Shown here piece after piece: positions 15,921 through 24,697 of a stretch of DNA of 36,117 bases. Numbering within the stretch: the stretch's first letter is position 1; each line of letters starts with the position of its first letter. This DNA comes from an uncultured Prevotella sp. (GTDB taxonomy: Bacteria > Bacteroidota > Bacteroidia > Bacteroidales > Bacteroidaceae), in contig OMXO01000037.1 in assembly GCA_900315035.1 (NCBI GenBank), positions 1-36,117 of the forward strand. The letters run 5' to 3'. The position numbers were made by a program, and so were the translations under genes. The notes below the pieces were generated by a model. It ran no database searches. It had not been told where the DNA came from and was given only the letters and a program-made list of their open reading frames with translations.

Positions 15921-16925
15921 TCACTCGTTCACAACCTTCTGAATCGTTCCATCTTCATTATAGAACAGGCGCTGAACCTTCAGCGAGCGCAGATGGGTGA
16001 TATCGTTTGAAGGTACACAATCGTGGTAGAAGAGGAACCACTCGCCCTTGAACTCAACGATAGAGTGATGGGTGGTCCAGCCCACGACGGGATCGAGGAT
16101 GACGCCCTGATAGGTGAACGGTCCATAAGGATTGTCACCGATGGCATAGCAGAGCAGATGGCTGTCACCAGTAGAGTAAGAGAAATAGTATTTACCATTA
16201 TACTTATGCATCCATGAGGCCTCGAAGAAGCGATGCGGGTCGCCAGCTTTCAGAGGCTCACCATTCTCATCGAGGACCACCACGCTGTGGGGAGCCTCGG
16301 CAAACTGCATCACATCATCGCTCAGGCGCACCACGAAACTCGACAGAGCAGGCACGTCGGCAGGTGCAAAGAGCTGAGTCTTCTTGTCGGCAGCAGGCCC
16401 CAGATCGACACCACCCTCCTTCAGAAGTTGCTTAGGAGCCTGGTACCACTGCAGCTGCCCACCCCAAAGACCACCGAAGTACACATAGATCTGGCCGTCG
16501 TCATCCTTGAACACGCAGGGGTCGATACTCATTGAACCGCGCATAGGCTGCTCCTGAGGCACAAACGGGCCTTCGGGCTTGTCGGCAACAGCCACACCGA
16601 GATGGAACACACCATTATAATCTTTAGCAGAGAAAATCAGATAGTACTTTCCGTTCTTCTCCACCACATCGTTATCCCACATCTGCTTCTCAGCCCATGC
16701 CACCTGCTTAACATCAAGAATCACACCGTGATCGGTGACATCGCCATTCTCTACATCGTCGAGAGAGAGCACATGATAATCCTTCATCTGGAAATGACCG
16801 CCATCATCGTCGAATGCAGCGCCAGCCTCCCAGTCGTGAGAAGGATAAATGTAAAGCCGGCCGTTAAACACATTGGCAGAGGGGTCTGCCATATAATCAC
16901 TCGGGAAAAGATAACGTGGTTTCAT
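15921..16925 (-). CDS. Cytoplasmic GH43 beta-xylosidase / alpha-L-arabinofuranosidase
   Basis: 334 residues with no signal peptide (starts MKPRYLFPSDYMADPS), so it probably acts in the cytoplasm. The GH43 catalytic triad is complete: Asp14 in YMADPS (base), Asp135 in SIDPCVF and Glu235 in FFEASWM (acid). The length is that of a single-domain enzyme and the pattern resembles GH43 subfamily 1, which cleaves short xylo- or arabino-oligosaccharides. It follows the GPH symporter by 15 bases, which fits import of a disaccharide or short oligosaccharide and its final hydrolysis. Its stop overlaps the possible GTG start of the sigma-factor gene. Whether xylose or arabinose is released cannot be told from sequence alone. 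Confidence 0.88.
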   Translation of the reverse strand: MKPRYLFPSDYMADPSANVFNGRLYIYPSHDWEAGAAFDDDGGHFQMKDYHVLSLDDVENGDVTDHGVILDVKQVAWAEKQMWDNDVVEKNGKYYLIFSAKDYNGVFHLGVAVADKPEGPFVPQEQPMRGSMSIDPCVFKDDDGQIYVYFGGLWGGQLQWYQAPKQLLKEGGVDLGPAADKKTQLFAPADVPALSSFVVRLSDDVMQFAEAPHSVVVLDENGEPLKAGDPHRFFEASWMHKYNGKYYFSYSTGDSHLLCYAIGDNPYGPFTYQGVILDPVVGWTTHHSIVEFKGEWFLFYHDCVPSNDITHLRSLKVQRLFYNEDGTIQKVVNE

Positions 16926-16940
16926 ACGCTAAACTATTTA

Positions 16941-18398
16941 TTAATTGTTTTGATTATTATTCTGTTTGGCAAACCGGCGACGCGCAGCCAGTTCTGCCTG
17001 CATATTCTCATTAAACTCCTTGGTTATCGGATAGAAATGAAGCGCCAATACACCCACCGCCATCAAGAGGGCTGGCACGAAACTCGACACCAGACGGATG
17101 CCAGCCATCGCACTCTCGTTCTGCACAGAGACATTTCCCGACACATAGCCGAACATCGAGATGATGAAACCTGCGAAGGCACCACCAAACCCCAGACCGA
17201 TCTTCAGAGCCAGCACGATGCCCGAGAAGCAGAAGCCCGTAGCCCGACGATGGTTCTCGTACTCGATATGGTCGGCGACATCGCCAATCATCGCCCACAG
17301 CAATGGTATGGTAGGCGCATAGGCCAGAGATCTGAGGAAGTTCAACACAAACATGAGACTGACATCGGTTGGCGAGGGGATAAAGAACAGAGCGGTAAAG
17401 AAAGCCGTCAGCGAGAGGCAAACGATAAACGTCTTCTTCTTACCATACTTATTAGCCAGATATCGCGACAGACAGATGACACCGAGGAACTGGACGATAG
17501 CCCCCATCATGTTGAAGGCAGAGAATCCGACAGCATAGGCATCGGACGGCTCAATAGACACGCCGAAGAACCTCAGGAAGTCGTAGAGCGACTTCTGATC
17601 GACATTATACTGGAAATAGAAATTCATGGCCGCCCCCCACATCGCCAGAGTGACAAACAGGGCAAAGGTCAATAGCGCCATGGAGTTCCACGACACATTG
17701 GAGACGGTATTCATAATATCATCCTTCATACTGACCTTCTGTGAAGGAGGCGGTTGGATACGCTCTTTGGTCACCACAAAGGCAACTATGAAAAAGACCA
17801 GTGCTACAGCTGCAAAGATGGCTATCGTGGACGACCAACCATGTTGCAGCGTTGAACCCTCAGAGAAATGGTTTACCAATGGCAACGTGAAACCCTGTAC
17901 CACAAACTGGGCAATCGTCACGACGACAAAACGGATCGTGGTGATGCTGGTGCGCTCACGGATATCGCTGGTCATGACACCTCCCAAAGAGGTATATGGT
18001 ATGTTGTTGAAGGAATAAACCGTCATCAGCAGCACATAAGAGATCGTGGCATAAGTAGCAACCGCGCTCTTCTCTTCGATGCCAGGATTATAATAGGCTA
18101 GGATATAAAAGAGGCAGAAGGGGATGGCGGTCCAGACAATCCAAGGGCGGAACTTTCCCCAACGGGTGTTCGTGCGATCAGCCAGAATACCCACCGTAGG
18201 ATCAACGACAATCGCCGAGAGACTGCCGATCATCAGGATGCTACCGGCTAAAGCGCCATCCAGTCCGAACACGTCGGTATAGAACTTCAGCTGGAAGATC
18301 ATCATCATCTGGAACACGAGATTGGCAGCGGCATCTCCCAACGAGTAGCCGACCTTCTCACCCAGTGAAACCTTTTGTGATGTGACTTCCTTTTTCAT
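16941..18398 (-). CDS. GPH-family sugar:cation symporter
   Basis: 485 residues with about 12 predicted membrane helices. The start KVGYSLGDAAANLVFQ and the loop DPTVGILADRTNTRWGKFRPWI are hallmark motifs of the glycoside-pentoside-hexuronide family (MelB, XylP, XynB). These inner-membrane proteins import mono- or oligosaccharides with sodium or protons. As the first gene of the operon with GH43 and the sigma factor it probably supplies that cytoplasmic enzyme with pentosides. It is only distantly similar to the second GPH protein encoded at 20535, so the two likely carry different sugars. The ATG at 18398 begins MKKEVTSQK and lies about 26 bases after a TACCTTTG box. Confidence 0.92.
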   Translation of the reverse strand: MKKEVTSQKVSLGEKVGYSLGDAAANLVFQMMMIFQLKFYTDVFGLDGALAGSILMIGSLSAIVVDPTVGILADRTNTRWGKFRPWIVWTAIPFCLFYILAYYNPGIEEKSAVATYATISYVLLMTVYSFNNIPYTSLGGVMTSDIRERTSITTIRFVVVTIAQFVVQGFTLPLVNHFSEGSTLQHGWSSTIAIFAAVALVFFIVAFVVTKERIQPPPSQKVSMKDDIMNTVSNVSWNSMALLTFALFVTLAMWGAAMNFYFQYNVDQKSLYDFLRFFGVSIEPSDAYAVGFSAFNMMGAIVQFLGVICLSRYLANKYGKKKTFIVCLSLTAFFTALFFIPSPTDVSLMFVLNFLRSLAYAPTIPLLWAMIGDVADHIEYENHRRATGFCFSGIVLALKIGLGFGGAFAGFIISMFGYVSGNVSVQNESAMAGIRLVSSFVPALLMAVGVLALHFYPITKEFNENMQAELAARRRFAKQNNNQNN

Positions 18399-18423
18399 TC
18401 TTGCAATTCAAAATTTGTGTCTG

Positions 18424-18431
18424 CAAAGGTA
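18424..18431 (-). promoter_or_regulatory. Promoter -7 box of the GPH-GH43-sigma operon
   Basis: TACCTTTG on the minus strand, 26 bases before the ATG. No TTTG at the usual 19-21 base spacing is seen, so the -33 element is weak or an activator is needed. Confidence 0.6.
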
Positions 18432-18537
18432 ATAAAAAAACGCACAAAAGGCATTTTGATTTGTTACAGATGCTTTTTAAATTGTTTCATAAGAGAAGAA
18501 AAAAGCAAAAAACTGCCATTCAATCGAACTTTTTTAG

Positions 18538-18545
18538 TATTTTTG
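18538..18545 (+). promoter_or_regulatory. Promoter -7 box of the CE20-GPH-GH51 operon
   Basis: TATTTTTG, 20 bases before the ATG at 18566 and divergent from the box at 18424-18431. No clear -33 element. The 167 bp between the two starts holds both promoters. Confidence 0.6.
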
Positions 18546-18565
18546 CAACACCAAATAAAACAAAT

Positions 18566-20515
18566 ATGAAGAAACTCCTGTTTTTGTGTCTGATACTTCT
18601 ATGTGCTACTGCCGAAGCCAAAATCAGTCTGCCCCAACTGTTTCAGTCGGGTATGGTTCTCCAGAGAGGGAAACCTATCCCTATATGGGGTACAGCAGAC
18701 CCCGGTGAATTGGTAACGGTACGCTTCAACAAGAAACAATATGTTACAACAGCCAGCTTCGATGGTCGCTGGCGTGTGATCCTGCCCAAGATGAGTGCAG
18801 GCGGTCCCTACACGATGACCGTTGGCGATCAGGTGATTACCAATGTCTTAGTCGGTGATGTGTGGCTCCTTTCCGGACAGTCGAACATCGACGTGACCAT
18901 TGAGCGCGTCTATCCGCAATACACCCGGGAGATCGACACCTACGAGAACGATCAGGTGCGCTTGTTCCGTGTGCAAAACGAAACAGCTGTTCACGGTGTG
19001 AAGACAGACATCCTTCCTACCCGTATCAACTGGAAGCCCTTGAACAAGCAGAACGCGTGGCTCTTTTCGGCCGTAGGCTACTTCCTCGGCAAAAGGATGC
19101 AAGAAAATACCAAGGTGCCACAAGGCATTATCGTCAACAGCTGGGGCGGAACACCCATCGAGGCCTGGATTTCGGCCGACTCCCTGCACAACAGCTACCC
19201 TGCATTAGTGAAGAAGGCACAGTTCTTTGAAAGCGACGACTATGTCAAAGCCCAGATGAAGGCTAACGCCGAGGCTAACAAGCAGTGGAACGAGATGCTC
19301 GACAAGGCAGACTTTGTATCGACCTACCCGATGCCCGACTATCAGGACACAGACTGGCAAACCATCAACCAGAACGACTGGACTTGGCGAGGTGTTGGCA
19401 GTGTGTGGCTCAGACAGCATATTATTATAAATAAGGAACACGCGGGAAAGCCAGCCCGATTGTTGCTTGGAACGCTTTTCGATCAGGACATCACCTATCT
19501 TAACGGACAGCAAATCGGACATACAGGTTATCAGTATCCCCCACGACGCTATGATATTCCGGAAGGACTGCTCCGCGAAGGCGATAATGTGATTGCCATC
19601 CGCTTTATCAACAAATACGGTGCTGCTCACTTTATCCCAGAGAAGCCTTACATGCTCTGTTTTGGCGACGACCGTATGTCGCAGAACCCGATGCCGAAGG
19701 ATGTGATTCCTCTCAGCAACCAGTGGAAGATGTGTGTGGGAGCCGAGATGCCGCAGTGCCCTGGAGGTGATGTATCGCTGCAGAACGTGCCTACAACACT
19801 CTACAACGCTGTGGTTCATCCGCTCGCGCCATACGCTATCTCTGGCGTAGTATGGTATCAGGGCGAGTCGAACACAGGCAATCCTGCCCCCTATGCCGAC
19901 TATCTGAAGAAGATGATGGGATGCTGGCGCGACCTTTGGAAGGATCAGCAGATGCCCTTCTGCATCGTACAGCTGGCCAACCACGACGGGCGACAGCAGT
20001 CGGGATTCCCACAGCCTATCACCTATCCCGAAAATCCCGTCAGAAGCGGTTGGGCACAACTGCGCGAGGCACAGCGCATCGCCGCCAAGAATGACCCTTA
20101 TGCCGAGTTGGCCGTCATCAACGACTTAGGTGAGACTGTCGATATCCATCCGCTGCGCAAGAAAGAGGCCGCAGAACGTATCGGCCTTTGCTTCGACCGT
20201 CTGGTATTTAATAAAAAGGTGAAGCTGTCGCCTGAAGTCATTGACATCAAGGTGACAGGCAACCATATTCAACTCATACTCGATCAGCCCATAGAAGAAG
20301 GTGATCTTTACACCTTCGAAGTGGCCGATCAGGGAAATGTATTCCACAACCTCCCAATAGCCGCCATCGGTAAGGGAAATGTCATTACACTTCTCAATCC
20401 AGCATTCACGCCAACAGCCGTGCGCTATGCCTGGAAAGACGACCCCAAGAAAGCCAATGTGCGATCGCTCAGCGGGCTTCCGATGTCATCATTTGAACTG
20501 AAATTGAAGAAATAA
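18566..20515 (+). CDS. Secreted carbohydrate acetylesterase, SASA/CE20-like
   Basis: The ATG at 18566 starts a clear signal peptide (MKKLLFLCLILLCATAEA); a longer frame from 18401 would cover the promoter and is rejected. The 649-residue product belongs to the sialate O-acetylesterase-like SGNH group: the nucleophile Ser106 sits in LSGQSNID, block III is WYQGESN near residue 431, and Asp526-x-His528 in VDIHP completes the triad. A beta-sandwich domain resembling the insertion seen in CE20 xyloglucan acetylesterases lies between the two halves of the catalytic domain (about 245-370, around WLRQHIIINKE). Despite the family name the natural substrate here is most likely an acetylated plant polysaccharide, because the operon continues with a sugar symporter and a GH51 arabinofuranosidase. 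It acts in the periplasm. Confidence 0.85.
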   Translation: MKKLLFLCLILLCATAEAKISLPQLFQSGMVLQRGKPIPIWGTADPGELVTVRFNKKQYVTTASFDGRWRVILPKMSAGGPYTMTVGDQVITNVLVGDVWLLSGQSNIDVTIERVYPQYTREIDTYENDQVRLFRVQNETAVHGVKTDILPTRINWKPLNKQNAWLFSAVGYFLGKRMQENTKVPQGIIVNSWGGTPIEAWISADSLHNSYPALVKKAQFFESDDYVKAQMKANAEANKQWNEMLDKADFVSTYPMPDYQDTDWQTINQNDWTWRGVGSVWLRQHIIINKEHAGKPARLLLGTLFDQDITYLNGQQIGHTGYQYPPRRYDIPEGLLREGDNVIAIRFINKYGAAHFIPEKPYMLCFGDDRMSQNPMPKDVIPLSNQWKMCVGAEMPQCPGGDVSLQNVPTTLYNAVVHPLAPYAISGVVWYQGESNTGNPAPYADYLKKMMGCWRDLWKDQQMPFCIVQLANHDGRQQSGFPQPITYPENPVRSGWAQLREAQRIAAKNDPYAELAVINDLGETVDIHPLRKKEAAERIGLCFDRLVFNKKVKLSPEVIDIKVTGNHIQLILDQPIEEGDLYTFEVADQGNVFHNLPIAAIGKGNVITLLNPAFTPTAVRYAWKDDPKKANVRSLSGLPMSSFELKLKK

Positions 20516-20534
20516 AATCTAAAAAATTATACTT

Positions 20535-21929
20535 ATGTCAACAACTAACGAAACAAAAGGATTTTACAAGCTTTCATGGCTCCAGCGCATCGGCTTCGGA
20601 TCGGGCGACCTGGCGCAGAATCTGATTTTCCAGACTACCTGTATGTATCTGCTATTCTTCTACACCGACATCTACGGCCTCAACGCTGTCGATGTGTCTG
20701 TGATGTTTACAGTAGGAAATGTACTTAACGTGATCTGGGACCCCATCGTAGGTGCCATGATCGACAAGAACAACCCCAAACTGGGAAAATACCGTGCATA
20801 CCTAGTCTTCGTAGGTATCCCCCTGACAGGTTTTGCCATCCTCTGCTTCTGGAACGGCTTTGCACCATCGCTGCTTTATGCCTATGTTACCTACATCGCC
20901 ATGACGCTGCTCTATACATTCATCAATGTGCCTTACGGCGCCCTGAACTCATCACTCACCCGTGATACCGACGAGATTACCATTCTGACATCCGTCCGTA
21001 TGTTCATGGCCAACTGTGGCGGTCTGGCCGTAGGTTCTGGCCTGCCTCTGCTGATTGCCTACTTCACCAACCAGGAAGCAGAGGGTCTGCCCAAGGATCC
21101 TGCTGCATGGTTTACGACGATGACCATCTACGGACTAGTAGGTCTGGCCCTGCTGATCTTCTGCTTTACCCAATGTAAGGAGCGTGTCGTCATGGATGCC
21201 AGCGAGGCTGCAAACGTCAAGATCAGCGACCTCTGGATGGAGTTCTTCCACAACCGTCCGTTGCGCATCATCGCTTTCTTCTTCATCACCGCTTTCGCCA
21301 TGATGTCGATTGGTAATGCTGCTGGTGCCTATTTCATCAACAGCAATATGCACGGTTCACCCGATCAGTTGTCTATCTTCATGGGACTCGGCTCTGCACC
21401 GTCGTTCATCTTCATGCCACTCGTACCGATGATCAAGAAAATGGTGGGTAAGAAGAATATGTTCTACATTTTCCTCTCTATCGCTATCATCGGTATGGCC
21501 TTCCTCTATGTGGTAGCCAAGATGGAGAACCCGAGCATGGGACTGGTCTATGTGGCTCAGTTCGTGAAGTCAACGGGTGTGATTGTAGCTACAGGTTACA
21601 TGTGGGCACTCGTGCCTGAAGTTATCTCCTATGGTGAGTACGTCAGTGGTAAGCGCATTGCAGGTATCGTCAACGCCCTGACTGGTATCTTCTTCAAGGC
21701 AGGTATGACGCTTGGTAGCATTGTAGCTCCTGCTATCCTCGCCTATGTATCCTACAATCCCGACAGCATTCAGCAGTCACCCGAGGCAGAGGAGGGAATC
21801 CTTTGGCTCGTCTGCGTCATCCCCGCTGCTCTGTTGCTGCTCGCCATATTTATCATCTCCAAGTACGAACTGACCGACGAGGTGATCGATGACATCAACA
21901 AGAAGATCGAGGCTCGCGCCAAGGAATAA
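20535..21929 (+). CDS. GPH-family sugar:cation symporter
   Basis: 464 residues with about 12 membrane helices. LQRIGFGSGDLAQNLIFQ, DPIVGAMIDKNNPKLGKYR and the loop INVPYGALNSSLTRDTDE are GPH-family motifs. It lies 19 bases after the acetylesterase gene and 31 bases before the GH51 gene, so all three form one operon. The likely cargo is arabinose or arabino-oligosaccharides released by the neighbouring enzymes; this is inference from context. It is longer-spaced in its central cytoplasmic loop (CKERVVMDASEAANVK) than in its N-terminal half, as usual for the family. Confidence 0.92.
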   Translation: MSTTNETKGFYKLSWLQRIGFGSGDLAQNLIFQTTCMYLLFFYTDIYGLNAVDVSVMFTVGNVLNVIWDPIVGAMIDKNNPKLGKYRAYLVFVGIPLTGFAILCFWNGFAPSLLYAYVTYIAMTLLYTFINVPYGALNSSLTRDTDEITILTSVRMFMANCGGLAVGSGLPLLIAYFTNQEAEGLPKDPAAWFTTMTIYGLVGLALLIFCFTQCKERVVMDASEAANVKISDLWMEFFHNRPLRIIAFFFITAFAMMSIGNAAGAYFINSNMHGSPDQLSIFMGLGSAPSFIFMPLVPMIKKMVGKKNMFYIFLSIAIIGMAFLYVVAKMENPSMGLVYVAQFVKSTGVIVATGYMWALVPEVISYGEYVSGKRIAGIVNALTGIFFKAGMTLGSIVAPAILAYVSYNPDSIQQSPEAEEGILWLVCVIPAALLLLAIFIISKYELTDEVIDDINKKIEARAKE

Positions 21930-21960
21930 CTAACATCATAACTACTAAATATAACAAACA

Positions 21961-24498
21961 ATGAAAGTTCAGGCAATGATCTCACTCCTGGCCCTGCTGT
22001 TCGTGATGAATGCAGGTGCCCAGGAGGTGACTCAACAGGCTGCCACGCAGCAAGTGTTTATCTACAGTCCCAACGAACGGGCAGGACTCCATATCGCCCA
22101 GCAGACTGCCAAAGGATGGCAGGAGATAGGACAACTCTGCGCTTCGGACTACGGCACATGGGGCGCGGAGAAACGTATGTATCATCCTTCGCTCTGTCGC
22201 GCCAAGGACGGCTCATGGCGACTCGTATTCCAGATCAATGACCGCAGTCCGATGTTCGCTGCTGCCTATTCGAAGGACTTCGTCACCTGGCGCCCTCAGG
22301 ACTATCCTATGATGACGACACGCCAGTGCCTGCAGCCTGTCATCTTCACTAATCCTGACGGCACCTTCGACATCTATTACAAGACGAAAGGTGGTGACAA
22401 GCGCTGGACATCGGCTACAGCCGACTTCAGGCATTTCAGCACAGACCATGCGAGTCAGATTTCTAACGATGCCTGGCTGCGCGATACTGCCACCATTGAC
22501 AAGCAACTCTACGAAGGCTGTCTCTTTGAGATAACCCCCAAGGAACTGCAAGCTGTCACTCGTCATTTCGAACAACTGGCTGCTGACGGGAAACTCAGTC
22601 AGGAGCGCATGCACAATGATGCGAGCAACCTCTCAGGACTGGCTCCTGTCAATGCTACACTCACTGTCACCAATTCAGAAAAGGCCATCAGCGACAAGCT
22701 CATCGGCATCTTTTTCGAAGACATCAGCTATGCAGCCGATGGGGGTCTCTATGCAGAGCTTATCCAGAACCGTGACTTTGAGTATGTCCCCAAGGATCAT
22801 CGAGGTTGGAATGCTACTACTGCCTGGAGCGCCTCCAAGCCTATCGTAGTGGTTGCCGTTGATCCGCTCAGTGTCAATAATCCCCACTATGCTGTCTTAG
22901 GAAATGACACCATCTACAACGAGGGTTGGGACGGTATCGCTGTCAAGGCTGGCGCCAAGTACGACTTCTCTATGTTCGTACGTAACATCCCAGCCTTAGA
23001 AGGCAAGAGTAAGTTGAAGAAAGACTTCATCATCTCGCTGGTGACAGAGGACGGACAAGTGATTGCCCAGACCAAGATAAAAACTCAGGGTGACGACTGG
23101 AAGCCATATCAGGCAGTGCTTACGGCTAAGCAGACCTGCGACAAGACTCGTCTGGCCATCACAGGACTGAAGGAAGATAAGTGCGGCATCGATATGGTGA
23201 GTCTGTTCCCGCAAGAGACATTCATGCACCGTAAGAACGGACTTCGCCAGGATCTGGCTCAGGTCATCGCCAACCTTAAACCCAAATTCGTACGATTCCC
23301 TGGTGGTTGCATGAGTCATGGACAAGGTCTGGACAATATCTACCACTGGAACCATACCGTCGGACCACTGCAGGACCGTAAGCCCGACTCTAACATCTGG
23401 GGCTATCACCAGACACGCGGTCTCGGCTTCTTTGAATACTTCCAGTTCTGTGAAGACATCGGTGCAGAGCCTTTACCCGTACTGGCTGCTGGCGTTCCCT
23501 GTCAGAACTCGGCCAATGATCGCAATGGTATCGGAGGTCAGCAAGGCGGCATCCCCTTGAAGGACATGCCTGCTTATATTCAAGAACTCCTCGACATGAT
23601 TGACTGGGCTAACGGTGACCCTGCCACCTCGAAGTGGGCTAAGATGCGCGCTGATGCAGGCCATCCGGCTCCCTTCAACCTGAAGTATATCGGCATCGGT
23701 AATGAGGATATTATCGGAACGGTCTTCGAGGAACGTTACGAAATGATCTGCAAAGCCATCAGAGCGAAGTATCCCGACATCAGAATATGTGGTACCGTAG
23801 GTCCTTTCCACACACCCAGTGCCGACTATATTGAAGGCTGGGACTTCACCAAGAAACATCCTGAACTACAATACATGGTGGATGAGCACTACTACGAGAG
23901 TACGGGCTGGTTTATGCACCATCGCGACTATTACGACCATTACGATCGTAACAGCGCCAAAGTCTATCTGGGAGAATATGCCGCCTCAACACAGGCTAAA
24001 CGCCCCAATGTGGAGACTGCACTTGCAGAAGCACTTTATCTGACAGACATTGAGCGAAATGGCGATATCGTGGAAATGACTTCATACGCTCCCATGCTCG
24101 CCAAGGACGGTCATCATAACTGGAACCCTGACATGATCTATTTCTCGAACACAGAGGTACGCCCCACCCCAGCCTATGAGACTCAGCGACTCTTCTCTGT
24201 GAATAGTGGGGACCGCTATGTCACGACAACACTATCTGGAATCCCCCAGTCGGTCGCTCATCGGGTGGCAGCTAGTCTCGTTCGCGACTCAAAGACCGGA
24301 CGCCGTTACCTGAAACTCGTCAATGCCCTTCCCGTCGCCCTGACCCTCAGTCTCAATGGTCTCTCTATTCCAGAAGGCACCAAAGCTGAAGGTTTCAACG
24401 GTAAGCCAGAAGATCAACAAGTTGAAATCACGACTCAACCTATAGGAGGACAGCAACTTACACTACCTCCATACGCCTTCAGGGTGATCGTGCTATAA
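21961..24498 (+). CDS. GH51 alpha-L-arabinofuranosidase with propeller-like N-terminal domain
   Basis: 845 residues. A signal peptide ends near NAGAQ (residue 21). Residues about 30-215 resemble two to three blades of a GH43/GH32-type propeller (MYHPSLCRAKDGSWRLVF, YSKDFVTWRPQDYP, NPDGTFDIYYKTKG) without an evident complete catalytic triad. From about 225 the protein is a standard GH51: the opening IGIFFEDISYAADGGLYAEL, a CBM4-like beta-sandwich, then the barrel with acid/base Glu582 in GIGNED and nucleophile Glu642 in VDEHYYE. It ends with the usual beta-domain. GH51 retaining enzymes release alpha-L-arabinofuranose from arabinan and arabinoxylan. The extra domain is absent from the paralogue at 27113 and may bind substrate. 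A hairpin terminator follows the stop. Confidence 0.92.
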   Translation: MKVQAMISLLALLFVMNAGAQEVTQQAATQQVFIYSPNERAGLHIAQQTAKGWQEIGQLCASDYGTWGAEKRMYHPSLCRAKDGSWRLVFQINDRSPMFAAAYSKDFVTWRPQDYPMMTTRQCLQPVIFTNPDGTFDIYYKTKGGDKRWTSATADFRHFSTDHASQISNDAWLRDTATIDKQLYEGCLFEITPKELQAVTRHFEQLAADGKLSQERMHNDASNLSGLAPVNATLTVTNSEKAISDKLIGIFFEDISYAADGGLYAELIQNRDFEYVPKDHRGWNATTAWSASKPIVVVAVDPLSVNNPHYAVLGNDTIYNEGWDGIAVKAGAKYDFSMFVRNIPALEGKSKLKKDFIISLVTEDGQVIAQTKIKTQGDDWKPYQAVLTAKQTCDKTRLAITGLKEDKCGIDMVSLFPQETFMHRKNGLRQDLAQVIANLKPKFVRFPGGCMSHGQGLDNIYHWNHTVGPLQDRKPDSNIWGYHQTRGLGFFEYFQFCEDIGAEPLPVLAAGVPCQNSANDRNGIGGQQGGIPLKDMPAYIQELLDMIDWANGDPATSKWAKMRADAGHPAPFNLKYIGIGNEDIIGTVFEERYEMICKAIRAKYPDIRICGTVGPFHTPSADYIEGWDFTKKHPELQYMVDEHYYESTGWFMHHRDYYDHYDRNSAKVYLGEYAASTQAKRPNVETALAEALYLTDIERNGDIVEMTSYAPMLAKDGHHNWNPDMIYFSNTEVRPTPAYETQRLFSVNSGDRYVTTTLSGIPQSVAHRVAASLVRDSKTGRRYLKLVNALPVALTLSLNGLSIPEGTKAEGFNGKPEDQQVEITTQPIGGQQLTLPPYAFRVIVL

Positions 24499-24501
24499 TA
24501 A

Positions 24502-24530
24502 TAACCACCTCCCATTTTAGGAGGTGGTTA
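24502..24530 (+). terminator. Terminator of the CE20-GPH-GH51 operon
   Basis: An 11-bp perfect stem, TAACCACCTCC with GGAGGTGGTTA, around a 7-base loop (24513-24519). It begins 4 bases after the GH51 stop and is followed by a T-rich stretch. Confidence 0.85.
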
Positions 24531-24660
24531 CTTATTTCTACCCACCAGAAATCAATGGAAACACAGGGTAAATGTTTCATTTCATGTAGGTTTTTAATTA
24601 TTTAGTGGCAATTTTACACTTTTTAGACTGCTGTTGTATATCGGATTGAGATTTTTTTAT

Positions 24661-24668
24661 TAACTTTG
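24661..24668 (+). promoter_or_regulatory. Promoter -7 box of the GH146-GH51 operon
   Basis: TAACTTTG, 30 bases before the ATG at 24698. No standard -33 box. TTTAGTGGC (24601) and TTTAGACTG (24622) lie 21 bases apart upstream, in the same orientation and at the same distance (39 bases) from the -7 box as the half-sites at 596 and 618. Confidence 0.6.
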
Positions 24669-24697
24669 CCCACAGAAATAATCATTACTACCAATTT

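Noticed and set aside
18401-18565. 55-residue N-terminal extension of the acetylesterase
   Set aside because: It covers the TATTTTTG promoter box and is Lys-rich without domain character; the signal peptide starts at 18566.
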